A stretch of DNA of 64,000 nt from Rhizobium aethiopicum (GCF_014197535.1 NZ_JACIFV010000001.1:372001-436000); one strand, 5' to 3'. Shown: positions 44,422-55,583, numbered from the stretch's first letter. Numbers and translations are program-made. The notes: generated by a model from the letters alone, not told the origin.

Positions 44422-46677
44422 TCAGCCGGCAAATTTGCCGCTGCGCGGGAAGCCCTTCGGTACGGTGCGGCCGGCGCTGGCGCGGTCGCCCAGCCATTCG
44501 GCGAGCTCGTCCTTGCTCTTCGTGAAGGTGCGGCCTGCGCTGTCTTCCCAGACGAGGCCGTCTGAGATCGCGAAGCAGCGGACGTCGGAAATGCCGCCAT
44601 CCTTGTAGCGCTGCAGGCGCACGCCCTTACCACGCGACATTTCCGGCACCTGCGCGAGCGGGAAGACCAGCAGCTTGCGGTTTTCGCCGACGACGGCGAC
44701 ATGATCGCCGCTAACCGGCACCAGCAGCTGCGTTTCCTCCGGCAGCGCGACATTCATGATCTGCTTGCCTTTGCGCGTATTGGCGACCAGCTCCGCCTCT
44801 GGAACGACGAAGCCATTGCCGGCCGTCGAGACGATCAGTTGCTTGCGCGAGGAATCGTGGACGAAGGCGGTCAGCACCGCCTGGTCGTTGTCCATGTCGA
44901 CCATGATACGCAACGGTTCGCCATGGCCGCGACCGCCCGGCAGCTTGTCGCCACCGAGCGTGAAGGCCTTGCCGCCTGTCGTGACGATCAGGATCTTGTC
45001 GGTCGTCTGCGCCGGGAAGGCCATTTTCAAGCCGTCGCCTTCCTTGAAGGTCAGCGTCGCCGTGTCGGCGATGTGGCCCTTCAGGGCGCGGATCCAGCCC
45101 TTTTCGGAAATGACGACGGTGATCGGTTCCTTCTCGATCATCGCCTGCTGGATCGCCTCTTCATCGGCCTCAGGCGCTTCGGCGAACTGGGTGCGGCGGC
45201 GGCCGACCTCGGTCGCCTTGGCGAATTTCTTCTTCACCTCGCCGATTTCCCAGGCAACCGTCTGCCACTGCTTGTCGTCGGAAGCAAGCAGCGCCTCGAT
45301 CTCGCTCTTTTCCTTGGTGAGTTCATCGAACTCCTTGCGAATCTCGAACTCTTCCAACTTGCGCAAGGCGCGCAGCCGCATGTTGAGGATCGCCTCGACC
45401 TGATTGTCGGTCAGATCCCATCGCGCCATCATGACGGGCTTCGGCTCGTCTTCCTCGCGGATGATCCGGATCACCTCGTCGATGTTGAGGTAGGCAATCA
45501 GAAGACCGCCGAGGATTTCAAGACGTTTTTCGATTGCGGCCAGACGGAAGCGCGACCGGCGCTGCAGGACCTCGCGGCGGTGGTCCAGCCATTCCTTGAG
45601 CACCTCGTTCAGTGCCATGACTTTGGGGATGCGTCCCATGGACAGGACGTTCATGTTGAGCGGGAAGCGGCTTTCGAGCTCCGTCAGCTTGAACATCGAT
45701 TCCATCAGGATCGTCGGATCGACACTGCGCGACTTCGGCACCAGGACGACTCGGATGTCCTCGGCCGATTCATCGCGGATATCTTCCAACAGCGGCAGCT
45801 TGCGGGCGATCAGCAGCTCGGCGATCTTTTCGATCAGCCGCGACTTCTGCACCTGGAAGGGAATTTCGGTAATGACGATCTGAAAGCCGCCGCGGCCGAG
45901 ATCCTCGGTCTGCCATTTCGCCCGCACGCGGAAACCGCCGCGGCCGGTGCGGTAGCTCTCGATGATGCTGTCGCGGCTGTCGATGATGATGCCGCCTGTG
46001 GGGAAATCCGGGCCGGGGACGAACTCGACAAGCTTTTCGACGGTCGCATCCGGATGTTTGATCAGATGCAGGGCGGCGTCGCAAAGCTCGTGGGCATTGT
46101 GCGATGGGATCGAGGTCGCCATGCCGACGGCGATGCCGGAGGAGCCGTTGGCGAGCAGGTTCGGGAAGGCGCCAGGAAGCACAACCGGCTCAGAATTCGA
46201 TTCGTCGTAGGTGTCGCGGAAATCGACGGCGTCCTGATCGATGCCTTCGAGCAGCAGTTCGGAGACCGCCGTCATCTTCGATTCGGTGTAACGCATGGCG
46301 GCGGGGCTGTCGCCATCGATATTGCCGAAATTGCCCTGGCCGTTGACCAGCGTGTAGCGCTGCGAGAAATCCTGGGCGAGACGGGCAAGCGCGTCATAGA
46401 TCGACTGGTCGCCGTGCGGGTGGTAGTTACCCATCACCTCGCCGACGATCTTGGCGCATTTGCGGAAGGCCGAGGTCGGCCTCAGCCCCATCTCGTTCAT
46501 GGCATAGACGATGCGGCGATGGACGGGCTTCAGCCCGTCGCGCACGTCAGGCAGCGCGCGATGCATGATGGTCGACAGCGCATAGGCGAGATAGCGCTGC
46601 TCGAGCGCCGCCTTGAGGTCGACCGGCTGGATGTTGTCGTCGTCTCCGCCGGAGGGCGGCAAAATCTCTTGTCCCAT
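44422..46677 (-). CDS. parC: DNA topoisomerase IV subunit A
   Basis: A 751-residue type IIA topoisomerase subunit that decatenates daughter chromosomes. The DNA-cleaving Tyr is 130 in AAMRYTESK. The quinolone region reads [14 protein letters not shown] (83-96), with Gln where E. coli ParC has Ser80. The C-terminal part has GyrA-type beta-propeller repeats (for example [15 protein letters not shown] and [14 protein letters not shown]), fewer than GyrA, which supports ParC over GyrA. parE is not in the window. The start at 46677 is standard. Confidence 0.94.
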   Translation of the reverse strand: MGQEILPPSGGDDDNIQPVDLKAALEQRYLAYALSTIMHRALPDVRDGLKPVHRRIVYAMNEMGLRPTSAFRKCAKIVGEVMGNYHPHGDQSIYDALARLAQDFSQRYTLVNGQGNFGNIDGDSPAAMRYTESKMTAVSELLLEGIDQDAVDFRDTYDESNSEPVVLPGAFPNLLANGSSGIAVGMATSIPSHNAHELCDAALHLIKHPDATVEKLVEFVPGPDFPTGGIIIDSRDSIIESYRTGRGGFRVRAKWQTEDLGRGGFQIVITEIPFQVQKSRLIEKIAELLIARKLPLLEDIRDESAEDIRVVLVPKSRSVDPTILMESMFKLTELESRFPLNMNVLSMGRIPKVMALNEVLKEWLDHRREVLQRRSRFRLAAIEKRLEILGGLLIAYLNIDEVIRIIREEDEPKPVMMARWDLTDNQVEAILNMRLRALRKLEEFEIRKEFDELTKEKSEIEALLASDDKQWQTVAWEIGEVKKKFAKATEVGRRRTQFAEAPEADEEAIQQAMIEKEPITVVISEKGWIRALKGHIADTATLTFKEGDGLKMAFPAQTTDKILIVTTGGKAFTLGGDKLPGGRGHGEPLRIMVDMDNDQAVLTAFVHDSSRKQLIVSTAGNGFVVPEAELVANTRKGKQIMNVALPEETQLLVPVSGDHVAVVGENRKLLVFPLAQVPEMSRGKGVRLQRYKDGGISDVRCFAISDGLVWEDSAGRTFTKSKDELAEWLGDRASAGRTVPKGFPRSGKFAG

Positions 46678-46911
46678 GGGTTCTGACTAGCCCAGAAGTG
46701 GCCGGCGGGCAAGGAATCCGGGCCATTGCAGCTGTGGATGAAGTCTTGGCACCGACATCAAAGGATGAGACAAACGTTCCGCCGCAATTTGGACTTCGTT
46801 TGCCGTTCCTTTCAACGGAAATTTAGAAGTCCGTAAATATAAAGCGGGCCCAATCCGTAGTAGCGTAACTGCAGATTTTAGAACCGCCACACGCCACCAG
46901 AGGAATCACCC

Positions 46912-48099
46912 ATGAACTTTTACCGGACAACGCGGCTGATGCTGTCGGGCGCCGCCTTTTTCTCGCTCGCCGGCTCGGCCTTCGCTCTCGATGGCACCGA
47001 TTTGCTGAACAAGATCAATGCCGCTTATGCCGCACAGGGCGGGACCATTGCAGCTGAGAACATCGACATCGACGGCACGACCGTGACCTTGAAGAATGTC
47101 ACCCTCAAGCCGACCGGCGGCGAAAGCCTGCCCATCGGCGAAATCACCCTTTCCGGCGTCGAAGAAGACGAGGACGGCGGCTATTACATCGAAGAAGCTG
47201 CCTTCCCCGACATCAACAAGACCCAAGACGGCGTGACCGTGACGGCGCAGGAGCTGACGCTCGGCGGCATCTCCGTGCCGGCAACGGCTGGCGGCGATAC
47301 GCTCGATACCATGATGCTTTACGAAACCGCCCATACCGGCCCGCTGAAGGTGGTCAAGGACGGTGCGGAAGTGTTCTCGCTGCTCCAAACCGACATGAAC
47401 CTGACGCTGCGCGAAGACGAATCCGGCTTCGATTTCGACGGCGCCTTCAAAAGCATGAAGGCCGATCTCAGCAAGGCCGAAGACGCGCAGAGCAAGGACG
47501 CGATCGAGAAGCTCGCCCTGCAGCACGTCCAGGGCGATATTACCATGAAGGGCGCCTGGGAACTCGCCCCCGGCACGATCGATATTTCGGAATTCGCCTT
47601 CGACTTCACCAACATCGGCAAGCTGAATCTTGGCTTCAAGATCTCGGGTTACACGATGGCTTTCATGAAATCGATGCAGGATGCGATGAAGGAATCCGAA
47701 GCCAATCCGAACAAGGAACAGTCGCAGCAGGCGCTCGGCCTTGCCATGCTCGGCCTGATGCAGCAGCTGTCCTTCGAGGCCGCACAGGTGCGTTTCGAAG
47801 ATGCGTCGATCACCAAACGTGCGCTGGATTATGCGGGTTCGCAGCAGAACATGTCCGGCAAGCAGATGGCGGATTCGCTGAAGGCGATGACGCCGATCAT
47901 GCTGGCGCAGCTTAATATCCCGGAACTGCAGAACGCCGTTTCGGCCGCGGTCAACACCTTCCTCGACGACCCGAAGAGCCTGACCGTCAAGGCCGCTCCC
48001 GAAAAGCCGGTGCCGTTCCCGACAATTGTGGGTGCTGCAATGGGCGCTCCGAACACGCTGCCGCAGGTGCTCGGCGTCAAGGTTTCGGCCAACGACTAA
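46912..48099 (+). CDS. Secreted protein of unknown function
   Basis: A 395-residue protein with a signal peptide (about residues 1-25, ending AFA), with AGAGGAA upstream. The mature chain is acidic, with alternating beta segments (ENIDIDGTTVTLKNVTLKP) and later helical parts rich in Met and Gln (AMKESEANPNKEQSQQ). Strongly alternating hydrophobic segments suggest a lipid-contacting periplasmic fold, but I do not recognise a family. It is monocistronic, between parC (divergent) and aspS (convergent), and ends in a strong terminator. Confidence 0.8.
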   Translation: MNFYRTTRLMLSGAAFFSLAGSAFALDGTDLLNKINAAYAAQGGTIAAENIDIDGTTVTLKNVTLKPTGGESLPIGEITLSGVEEDEDGGYYIEEAAFPDINKTQDGVTVTAQELTLGGISVPATAGGDTLDTMMLYETAHTGPLKVVKDGAEVFSLLQTDMNLTLREDESGFDFDGAFKSMKADLSKAEDAQSKDAIEKLALQHVQGDITMKGAWELAPGTIDISEFAFDFTNIGKLNLGFKISGYTMAFMKSMQDAMKESEANPNKEQSQQALGLAMLGLMQQLSFEAAQVRFEDASITKRALDYAGSQQNMSGKQMADSLKAMTPIMLAQLNIPELQNAVSAAVNTFLDDPKSLTVKAAPEKPVPFPTIVGAAMGAPNTLPQVLGVKVSAND

Positions 48100-48123
48100 T
48101 CGCTTGGCTTTTTTCATGAGAGC

Positions 48124-48156
48124 AGGCTCGGCAGTTCCGCTGCCGAGCCTTTCTAT
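48124..48156 (+). terminator. Terminator of the secreted-protein gene
   Basis: An 11-base perfect stem AGGCTCGGCAG / CTGCCGAGCCT with loop TTCCG, then TTCTATTT. It is 24 bases past the stop. Confidence 0.88.
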
Positions 48157-48184
48157 TTCAGGCATATGCAGGCATCCGGCACAA

Positions 48185-48218
48185 ATAAAAAGCCCGGCGA
48201 TTGCGATCGCCGGGCTTT
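48185..48218 (-). terminator. Terminator of aspS
   Basis: A 13-base perfect stem AAAGCCCGGCGAT / ATCGCCGGGCTTT around TGCG (48189-48218). The leftward strand continues as TTTTTATTTG, so it ends aspS. Confidence 0.9.
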
Positions 48219-48240
48219 CTCATTCGACAATGAGCCGAAC

Positions 48241-50031
48241 TCAGTCCTTCTTGACCGGTGGGATCGGCCGGATCGCAAGCTCGCGCAACTGCGTCGGCGT
48301 TGCCGGGCTCGGTGCGCCCATCAGCAAGTCCTGAGCCTGCTGGTTCATCGGGAAGAGCGAGATTTCGCGCAGGTTCTTCGCGCCGACGAGCAGCATGATG
48401 ATGCGGTCGATGCCGAAGGCAGCACCGCCATGCGGGGGCGCGCCATACTGGAAGGCGCGGTAGAGGCCGCCGAAGCGGTCCTCGACGTCCTGCTGCGTGA
48501 GGCCGATCTTCTCGAAGGCGGCAACCATGGTTTCCGGCGACTGGTTGCGGATCGAACCCGAGGCGATCTCGAAGCCGTTGCAGACGGCGTCATACTGGAA
48601 GGCCTTGATCGTCAAAGGATCCTGGTTCTGCAGTGCGTCGAGGCCACCCTGCGGCATCGAGAACGGGTTATGGGCGAAATCGACCTTCTTCTCTTCCTCG
48701 CTCCATTCGAAGAAGGGGAAGTCGACGATCCAGCAGAGTTCGAAGCGGTCGCGGTCGACGAGGTTGAGCTCTTCGCCGGCCTTGGTGCGGGCCTCGCCCG
48801 CAAACTTATAGAATTTTTCCGGCTCGCCGGCGACGAAGAAGCAGGCGTCGCCGTCACCGAGACCGAGCTGGGTCCGGATCGCATCGGTGCGCTCCTCGCC
48901 GATGTTCTTGGCAAGCGGTCCGGCGCCTTCGAGCTTCTCACCTTCCTTGCGCCAGAAGATGTAGCCGAGGCCCGGCTGGCCCTGGCTCTGCGCCCAGGCG
49001 TTCATGCGGTCGCAGAAAGCGCGCGAGCCGCCCGTTCTGGCCGGGATCGCCCAGATCTGGACCTTCGGGTTGGAGGCGATCATGCCGGCGAAGACCTTGA
49101 AGCCGGAACCGGCGAAATGCTCGGTCACCGCTTCCATGACGATCGGGTTGCGCAGATCAGGCTTGTCGGAGCCGTATTTGCGGATCGCCTCGTCATAGGG
49201 AATGCGCGGCCATTCCTTGGTGACCGGCTTGCCTTCGGCAAACTCCTCGAACACCTTGGTCATCAGCGGACCCATCGTGTTCCAGACGTCTTCCTGGGTG
49301 ACGAAGCTCATTTCGAGGTCGAGCTGGTAGAATTCGCCCGGCAGGCGATCGGCGCGCGGGTCTTCGTCACGGAAGCACGGCGCAATCTGGAAGTAGCGGT
49401 CGAAACCTGCGACCATCAAGAGCTGCTTGTACTGCTGCGGCGCCTGCGGCAGAGCGTAGAAGGTGCCGGGATGAATCCGGCTCGGCACGAGGAAGTCGCG
49501 CGCGCCTTCCGGCGAGGAGGCCGTCAGGATCGGCGTGCTATACTCGGTGAAGCCCGCGCCGCCCATTTCACGGCGCATGGCCGAAATCACCTGGGTGCGC
49601 TTGACGATGTTCTTGTGCAGGGTTTCGCGGCGAAGATCGAGGAAGCGATACTTGAGGCGAACGTCTTCCGGATAGTCGGGTTCGCCGAACACCGGCAGCG
49701 GCAATTCCTTGGCGGCGGAGAGCACTTCGATCTCCTGCGCGTAGAGCTCGATTTCGCCGGTCGCCATGGTCTTGTTGACGGTGTCTTCGGTACGGGCCTT
49801 GACGAGGCCGTCGATGCGGATGACCCATTCGCCACGCACGGTTTCCGCCGTCTTGAAGGCGGGGCTATCCGGGTCGGCGACGACCTGGGTGATGCCGTAA
49901 TGGTCGCGAAGGTCGATGAAGAGAACGCCACCATGGTCGCGAACGCGATGGACCCAGCCGGCGATGCGGACGGTCGAGCCGACATCCGTCTTGCGGAGGG
50001 CGGCGCATGTGTGGCTGCGGTAGCGATGCAT
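48241..50031 (-). CDS. aspS: Aspartyl-tRNA synthetase
   Basis: A 596-residue class II synthetase of the bacterial type. The N-terminal anticodon-binding OB domain reads [22 protein letters not shown]. The class II motif 2 is in [11 protein letters not shown] and motif 3 is in [14 protein letters not shown] bacterial GAD insertion domain is present in the centre. The start at 50031 (MHRYRSHTC) matches the family; the frame runs to 50121 without similarity. A terminator follows. Confidence 0.97.
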   Translation of the reverse strand: MHRYRSHTCAALRKTDVGSTVRIAGWVHRVRDHGGVLFIDLRDHYGITQVVADPDSPAFKTAETVRGEWVIRIDGLVKARTEDTVNKTMATGEIELYAQEIEVLSAAKELPLPVFGEPDYPEDVRLKYRFLDLRRETLHKNIVKRTQVISAMRREMGGAGFTEYSTPILTASSPEGARDFLVPSRIHPGTFYALPQAPQQYKQLLMVAGFDRYFQIAPCFRDEDPRADRLPGEFYQLDLEMSFVTQEDVWNTMGPLMTKVFEEFAEGKPVTKEWPRIPYDEAIRKYGSDKPDLRNPIVMEAVTEHFAGSGFKVFAGMIASNPKVQIWAIPARTGGSRAFCDRMNAWAQSQGQPGLGYIFWRKEGEKLEGAGPLAKNIGEERTDAIRTQLGLGDGDACFFVAGEPEKFYKFAGEARTKAGEELNLVDRDRFELCWIVDFPFFEWSEEEKKVDFAHNPFSMPQGGLDALQNQDPLTIKAFQYDAVCNGFEIASGSIRNQSPETMVAAFEKIGLTQQDVEDRFGGLYRAFQYGAPPHGGAAFGIDRIIMLLVGAKNLREISLFPMNQQAQDLLMGAPSPATPTQLRELAIRPIPPVKKD

Positions 50032-50287
50032 GATCTCAAATCCTGGCATGTGGCTGAAGACGGCAGCAGGGGTTCGAGGACCCTTCCCGCGCCGACAAGA
50101 AAATCGGGCGGAAAAGCGCATGGACGCTCCGATTTGTCAAGGCTTAGCGCGCCCCGCCCCTCGGTTTGGCATGCGTTTATGGCGAGGCTGCGACCCGCAG
50201 GCTGCGGCAGTTTGGCCGCGTTTCCCGTATTGATGAAGATGCGGCTCAACTTTAAAAGGGTCGGCATTCTCATCCTGGAGCCTCCGC

Positions 50288-51679
50288 ATGCCTCTGCTGA
50301 CCCGCCGCAACCTTCTGAAGGCATCCGCCGTCGCCGGCGCCTATAGCGCCGGCATCGCCGTTGCGGGCAAATTCGGGCTTGCCGAGGCGGCGCCGGAGCC
50401 GCAGCTGCTGACGGCTGTGAAAACCGAGGCTTTGCTGACCGAGGCGGGTCCGACCAGGGATGTCATGAGCTGGGGCCATGACGGCATGCCGCCGGTTCTG
50501 AGGATGACCAAGGGGCGGCCCTACGCGGCAAGGCTGAAAAACGGGCTCGATGAGCCGACGACGATCCATTGGCACGGGCTTCGCATCGACAACCGCATGG
50601 ATGGCGTGCCCTTCGTGACGCAGCCCTATATCTATACCGGCGACAGCTTCGATTATGTCTTCACGCCGCCGGATGCCGGCACCTTCTGGTATCATCCGCA
50701 TTGCAACACGCTGACGCAGATGGGACACGGCATGACCGGCATGCTCGTCGTCGAGGATCCGGCCGATCCGGAGTTCGACGCGGAGGTGCTGCTCAATCTG
50801 CGCGACTGGCGGCTCGGAGGCGACGGGCAGTTCATCGCGCCCTTCCGGCCGCGCGACGCTGCCAAGAGCGGCACCTACGGCACGGTGCGTACGGCCAACT
50901 GGCGCCGGGAGCCGCAATATGATGCGCCGGCCGGCGGGCTGGTGCGGCTGCGCATTGCCATCACCGACGTGACGCGCATCTTCTCGCTGAAGATGGCGGG
51001 CGCCGATGCGACCGTTATCGCCATCGACGGCAATCCGGTGCCGAAACGCTTCCCTCTCGACCTTCTGCAGATCGGGCCGGGCCAGCGGCTCGATCTTGTG
51101 GTGCGCATGCCGGACGATGAAGGCGCCGTCGCGACACTGGAAGATATTCGCGGCACGGCGCCGAAGACGATCGCCAGCCTGCGTGCGGTCGGGGCATCGC
51201 TGAAGCGCGATATCGGCGATCTCGGGCCGCTTGGCCAGAATCCTGTTCCGAAGGCCGATCTTACCGCTGCCGAACAGATCCCGCTGGTGTTGAGCGCCAC
51301 TGCGGAAAATGCCGCCGTGGAGAGCATCTGCGGCACGCTCGGCTACAGCTTCTGGGCGATCAACAAGGTGCCCTGGCCCGGGGACACGCCCGATCCGACG
51401 GCGCCGCTGGCGGAACTGAAGCTCGGCAGGAGCTATGTCTTCAACCTCGAGAACACCACGCCGCACGCGCATCCGATCCACCTGCACGGAATGAGTTTCA
51501 CGGTGATCTCCTCCTCGACGCGCGAGGTGATGCCACTGGTGTCCGACACCTACCTCGTCCAGCCGGATGAGAAGGTGCAATTGGCCCTCGTCGCCGACAA
51601 TCCCGGCGACTGGGTGCTGCATTGCCATATCATCGAACATCAGAAGACGGGAATGACCAGCTATATCAGAGTGAGCTGA
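50288..51679 (+). CDS. Multicopper oxidase, Tat-exported
   Basis: A 463-residue periplasmic oxidase. The N-terminus has a Tat-type signal TRRNLLKAS (5-13). All four copper-binding motifs are present: HWHG (94-97), HPHC (136-139), HPIHLHG and HCHIIEHQ, the last followed by TGM with the axial Met. The length and single-copy cupredoxin domains fit the CueO/FtsP-like group. No copper resistance genes are adjacent, so the substrate (Cu(I), phenols or cell-division role) is open. It is divergent from aspS, 256 bases apart. Confidence 0.92.
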   Translation: MPLLTRRNLLKASAVAGAYSAGIAVAGKFGLAEAAPEPQLLTAVKTEALLTEAGPTRDVMSWGHDGMPPVLRMTKGRPYAARLKNGLDEPTTIHWHGLRIDNRMDGVPFVTQPYIYTGDSFDYVFTPPDAGTFWYHPHCNTLTQMGHGMTGMLVVEDPADPEFDAEVLLNLRDWRLGGDGQFIAPFRPRDAAKSGTYGTVRTANWRREPQYDAPAGGLVRLRIAITDVTRIFSLKMAGADATVIAIDGNPVPKRFPLDLLQIGPGQRLDLVVRMPDDEGAVATLEDIRGTAPKTIASLRAVGASLKRDIGDLGPLGQNPVPKADLTAAEQIPLVLSATAENAAVESICGTLGYSFWAINKVPWPGDTPDPTAPLAELKLGRSYVFNLENTTPHAHPIHLHGMSFTVISSSTREVMPLVSDTYLVQPDEKVQLALVADNPGDWVLHCHIIEHQKTGMTSYIRVS

Positions 51680-51810
51680 AGCATTCGCCTTGCCTCAGTT
51701 TGGACGTGATTCTTCTTCAGCAATGCTCGAAGCTTATGCTGTTGTATTGACATATCGAAGCGAAAGGAGAAGGAAGGTTCAACCGACCTTTTCCTTGCGA
51801 ATGAAATGAT

Positions 51811-52956
51811 ATGATCGAAACCACCGCCGAATTGGCGGCCGCCTGCAAAGAGCTGGCCAAGTCCGACTTCATCACCATCGATACCGAATTCCTGCGTGAG
51901 ACGACCTTTTGGCCGGAGCTTTGCCTGATCCAGATGGCAAGCCCGACATTGGAGGTTCTCGTCGATCCGCTGGCGAAGGGCATCGACCTCGCCCCGTTCT
52001 TCGAGCTGATGGCGGACACGAAAGTGTTGAAGGTCTTTCACGCGGCGCGCCAGGACATCGAAATCATCTTCAACCGCGGCAATCTCATTCCGCATCCGAT
52101 CTTCGACACGCAGGTCGCGGCCATGGTCTGCGGTTTCGGCGACAGCGTCTCCTACGACCAGCTGGTCAGCCGCATCAAGAACGTCCATATCGACAAGTCG
52201 TCGCGTTTCACCGACTGGAGCCGCCGGCCGCTCTCCGAAAAGCAGCTGGAATATGCGCTGGCCGACGTCACGCATCTGCGCGACGTCTACCTGTCGCTGA
52301 AGGCCGAACTCGATCGCGAAGGCCGCACATCGTGGCTGCGCGAGGAAATGGACATTCTCGAGGCGCGTGAAACCTACGACATGCATCCCGACGACGCCTG
52401 GCAGCGTCTGAAGATGCGCCTGCGCAAGCCGCAGGAGCTGGCGGTCCTGAAATTTGTCGCCGCCTGGCGTGAGCGCGAGGCGCGGGCCCGCAACGTGCCG
52501 CGATCGCGCGTCTTGAAGGACGATGCGATCTATGAGGTCGCCCAGCAGCAGCCCAAGGATTCAGAAGCGCTCGGCCGCTTGCGCACCATTCCGAATGGTT
52601 GGGAGCGTTCGGCCGCCGGGACGGCGGTCGTCGAAGCGGTCAATGCGGCGCTCGCCCTTCCGAAAGCCGAGATGCCGCATGTGCCTCGTCAGGCACAGGC
52701 CCCGGAGGGCGCAGCTGCCGCCGTCGAACTCTTGAAGGTGCTCTTGAAGCTGATCTCGGAAAAACATGGCGTGGCGCCGAAGGTGATCGCCAACAGCGAG
52801 GATCTCGACAAGATTGCCGCCGATGGCGAGAAGGCCGATGTCGCTGCCCTGCACGGCTGGCGGCGCGATCTTTTCGGCGAGCCGGCGCTGCAGCTGATCC
52901 AGGGTCAGATCGGGCTGCGTTTCGCCGGCCGAAAGGTTGAAACCGTCAGCCTCTGA
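51811..52956 (+). CDS. rnd: Ribonuclease D
   Basis: A 381-residue 3'-5' exoribonuclease of the DEDD family that trims tRNA and other stable RNAs. The first exonuclease motif is FITIDTEFLRE, the second is in FHAARQDIEIIF, and the third in LEYALADVTHL. HRDC domains follow; the first covers about 205-290. The length is normal. It starts 131 bases after the multicopper oxidase gene and its stop lies 76 bases before the cyclase start. Confidence 0.95.
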   Translation: MIETTAELAAACKELAKSDFITIDTEFLRETTFWPELCLIQMASPTLEVLVDPLAKGIDLAPFFELMADTKVLKVFHAARQDIEIIFNRGNLIPHPIFDTQVAAMVCGFGDSVSYDQLVSRIKNVHIDKSSRFTDWSRRPLSEKQLEYALADVTHLRDVYLSLKAELDREGRTSWLREEMDILEARETYDMHPDDAWQRLKMRLRKPQELAVLKFVAAWREREARARNVPRSRVLKDDAIYEVAQQQPKDSEALGRLRTIPNGWERSAAGTAVVEAVNAALALPKAEMPHVPRQAQAPEGAAAAVELLKVLLKLISEKHGVAPKVIANSEDLDKIAADGEKADVAALHGWRRDLFGEPALQLIQGQIGLRFAGRKVETVSL

Positions 52957-53032
52957 AACCAAATCGAATTCGCTTGACGCTTTTTTCCCAGCTGAAACAA
53001 TGACTGGAGGAAACCTCAGGCGAAGAGGCGGC

Positions 53033-54094
53033 ATGCGGGAAATATCTCCAACGCAGAACTGGATCTTGATCGCGATCGTGCTGGCTGCGAGCGGCGTCGT
53101 CTACGATCTGATGTTCTACTCCAATCAGACGCCGGTCATCGGGGCGATCTTCGCGCTCTTTATCGGCATGCCGATTCTCGCCTTCGAGCGCAAAGTTCTG
53201 TTTCGTACCCTCTACCGACGCATCCAGAGGCTGCCGACCTTCCTGTTCATCATCACGGAACTGGTGATCTACGAGATCCTGATGAGCATCGGCTTCGCCT
53301 GCGCCGGCCTCCTGCTCTGGTCGCTCGGCATGCTGACGCCGTCGTCGCTCGTCGACCTCGTCATCATGCCGTTCGAGGTCTTCCTCTATGCGCTTGCCGT
53401 CTGCTCGGCACTGATCTTCATCCTGCGCGTGCGGGAATTGCTCGGCCGCGAAGTATTCGTCAGCATGCTCATCAGCCGCTATCGCAATCCGGTCAAGGAA
53501 GAGCGTGTCTTCCTCTTCATCGACCTCGTCGATTCGACTGCTTTTGCCGAAAAGCATGGCGACCTCAGAGCACAGCAGCTGCTGAGCTCACTGTTTGCGA
53601 CCTTCGCGGAACCGGTGCGGCGCCACAAGGGCATGATCAACGACTATGTCGGCGATGCGGCGATCATTACCTGGCCGCTTGCCCGCGGCGTCAAGGATGC
53701 GCGCTGCGTTCGCTGCATCTTCGATATCCTCGCCGATATCGAAGCCAATGCCGCCGGCTGGCGGAAAAAATACGGTCAGGTGCCGAAGCTTCGCGTTGCC
53801 CTTCATGGCGGCGAGATCATCACGGCGGAAGTGGGCGTCGATCACCACAAGATCAGCTATTTCGGCGATACGGTGAATACGACCGCCCGGCTGGAGACGC
53901 TCTGCCGCAGCCTGAACCGGCAGGTGCTGATCTCGGCGGAGCTGGCCCGGCGCATGACTTTTCCCGACGACATTTCTTGCGAAGATCTCGGGATCCATGC
54001 CGTCAAGGGACGCGGCCAGGCACTCGGCGTCATGGCGCTGTCCTCGCGTGCGGTGACCGTTCTGAACACGCCCGCAGTCGTTCTGCACGGCTGA
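53033..54094 (+). CDS. Membrane-anchored class III adenylate/guanylate cyclase
   Basis: A 353-residue protein. The N-terminal part (about 5-160) has four or five membrane helices. The catalytic domain follows: the metal Asp in FIDLVDST, the second in YVGDAAIITW, and the GGEIITAEVG...ISYFGDTVNTTARLE region that ends the fold. The start at 53033 has AAGAGGCG upstream; an earlier ATG at 53000 and the frame to 52937 (overlapping rnd) are possible. The nucleotide made (cAMP or cGMP) is not decided here. It is the family common in rhizobia, often in many copies. Confidence 0.87.
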   Translation: MREISPTQNWILIAIVLAASGVVYDLMFYSNQTPVIGAIFALFIGMPILAFERKVLFRTLYRRIQRLPTFLFIITELVIYEILMSIGFACAGLLLWSLGMLTPSSLVDLVIMPFEVFLYALAVCSALIFILRVRELLGREVFVSMLISRYRNPVKEERVFLFIDLVDSTAFAEKHGDLRAQQLLSSLFATFAEPVRRHKGMINDYVGDAAIITWPLARGVKDARCVRCIFDILADIEANAAGWRKKYGQVPKLRVALHGGEIITAEVGVDHHKISYFGDTVNTTARLETLCRSLNRQVLISAELARRMTFPDDISCEDLGIHAVKGRGQALGVMALSSRAVTVLNTPAVVLHG

Positions 54095-54200
54095 GCAAGT
54101 CCATTTATCAGCCGTCACCAAAGCTTCACCCAACCGTCAATTCGCTGACACGGAAGCCCTGTTAAGCGGAAGCCATTCGCATCCGTTCCGTGGGGATATT

Positions 54201-55559
54201 ATGAAGAACATCCTTTCTGCTTCCGTATCGCTTTTCATCCTGATTGCCGGCCCCGTTTCGGCCGACCAGCAGCAGTTCCCGGCCAAGCTCGGCGGCCAGG
54301 CGATCCTGCCAGCCAACACCATGGTCCCGGCTCCGGCCGACGCCCCCGAATTCCTCAAGCATTCCGGCAAGTTCACGACGCCGGACCGCAAGCGCACCGA
54401 AGCGCTCGGCAGCGTTCCCGGCAAGGACGGCGCGCGCGTGACCGACCTCAAGCTTCAGTTCGACGGCCAGCCGATCCAGGGTTTCTCGGGCATCAAGACG
54501 ATGGCCGACGGGACCTTCTGGACGCTCTCCGATAATGGCTTCGGTTCCAAAGCCAACTCGTCCGACTCCATGCTGTTCCTGCACCAGATGAAGTTCGACT
54601 GGACTGGCAACAAGGCTGAGGTCGTCAAGAACCTCTTCCTCTCCGATCCGAACAAGATCGCCCCGTTCCCGATCGTGCTCGAAGGCACGGAAAAGCGCTA
54701 CCTCACCGGTGCCGACTTCGACATCGAATCGATCCAGCCGGTTGCCGACGGCTTCTGGCTGGGCGACGAGTTCGGTCCCTACATCCTCAAGGTCGATACC
54801 GAAGGTCGCCTGACGGACGTGATCCCGACGACGCTCGACGGCAAGGCGGTGCTTTCGCCCGACAACCCGCTGATCCAGCTGCCGGGCAATCCGGCCGCCA
54901 AGATGCCGGTCTTCAACCTGAAGCGCTCCGGCGGCTTCGAAGGCCTTGCCATGTCGAAGGACGGATCCAAGCTCTACGGCCTGCTCGAAGGCGCCATCTA
55001 CGGGGATGACGGCACAATGGAAACGGCTGACGGCCACACGGCCATCCGCGTCATCGAATTCGAGGCTGCCTCCAAGAAGTGGACCGGCCGCAGCTGGCTT
55101 TATCCGTTCGAAGACAAGGGTGTATCGATCGGTGATTTCAACATGCTTGACGACTCCACCGCTCTCGTCATCGAGCGCGACAGCGGCGCCGGCACCAGCG
55201 ATAAGGCCTGCGCCGACCCGAAGCAGCCGAAGCCGGATTGCTTCGAAGCTCCGGCGGTGCTGAAGCGCGTCTACAAGATCGAGTTCAACGACGCCAATGT
55301 CGGCAAGGCCGTCCGCAAGATCGGCTATATCGACCTCCTGAACATCCAGGACCCCGACAACAAGAAGAAGGCCGGCAACAAGGACGGCGTCTACGACATG
55401 CCGTTCGTCACGATCGAAAACGTCGACCGCGTCGACGCCACGCACATCGTTATCGGCAACGACAATAACCTGCCCTTCTCGGCCGGCCGCGCCGTCGACA
55501 AGGCTGATGACAACGAGTTCAGCCTGCTTGAAGTTGGTGCGTTCTTAAACGCGAAGTAA
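54201..55559 (+). CDS. Phytase-like esterase family protein
   Basis: A 452-residue secreted protein of the esterase-like phytase family (beta-propeller fold). A signal peptide (about 1-21, ending VSA) is followed by GFSGIKTMADGTFWTLSDNGFG, FWLGDEFGPYILK and DKGVSIGDFNMLDD, motifs typical of the family. A phosphatase or esterase activity is assumed from the family, not shown. It is the last gene of the rightward run, with a hairpin after it. The start has a GGGG-rich leader. Confidence 0.85.
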   Translation: MKNILSASVSLFILIAGPVSADQQQFPAKLGGQAILPANTMVPAPADAPEFLKHSGKFTTPDRKRTEALGSVPGKDGARVTDLKLQFDGQPIQGFSGIKTMADGTFWTLSDNGFGSKANSSDSMLFLHQMKFDWTGNKAEVVKNLFLSDPNKIAPFPIVLEGTEKRYLTGADFDIESIQPVADGFWLGDEFGPYILKVDTEGRLTDVIPTTLDGKAVLSPDNPLIQLPGNPAAKMPVFNLKRSGGFEGLAMSKDGSKLYGLLEGAIYGDDGTMETADGHTAIRVIEFEAASKKWTGRSWLYPFEDKGVSIGDFNMLDDSTALVIERDSGAGTSDKACADPKQPKPDCFEAPAVLKRVYKIEFNDANVGKAVRKIGYIDLLNIQDPDNKKKAGNKDGVYDMPFVTIENVDRVDATHIVIGNDNNLPFSAGRAVDKADDNEFSLLEVGAFLNAK

Positions 55560-55583
55560 TTGGGGTTTTGGTACGGAATCAGG

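Noticed and set aside
44701..46686. A 661-codon open frame on the plus strand
   Set aside because: It is antisense to parC, which is a clear gene, and shows no family or start signal.
48166..50346. A 726-codon open frame on the plus strand
   Set aside because: It is antisense to aspS and runs through two terminators; it is a shadow frame.
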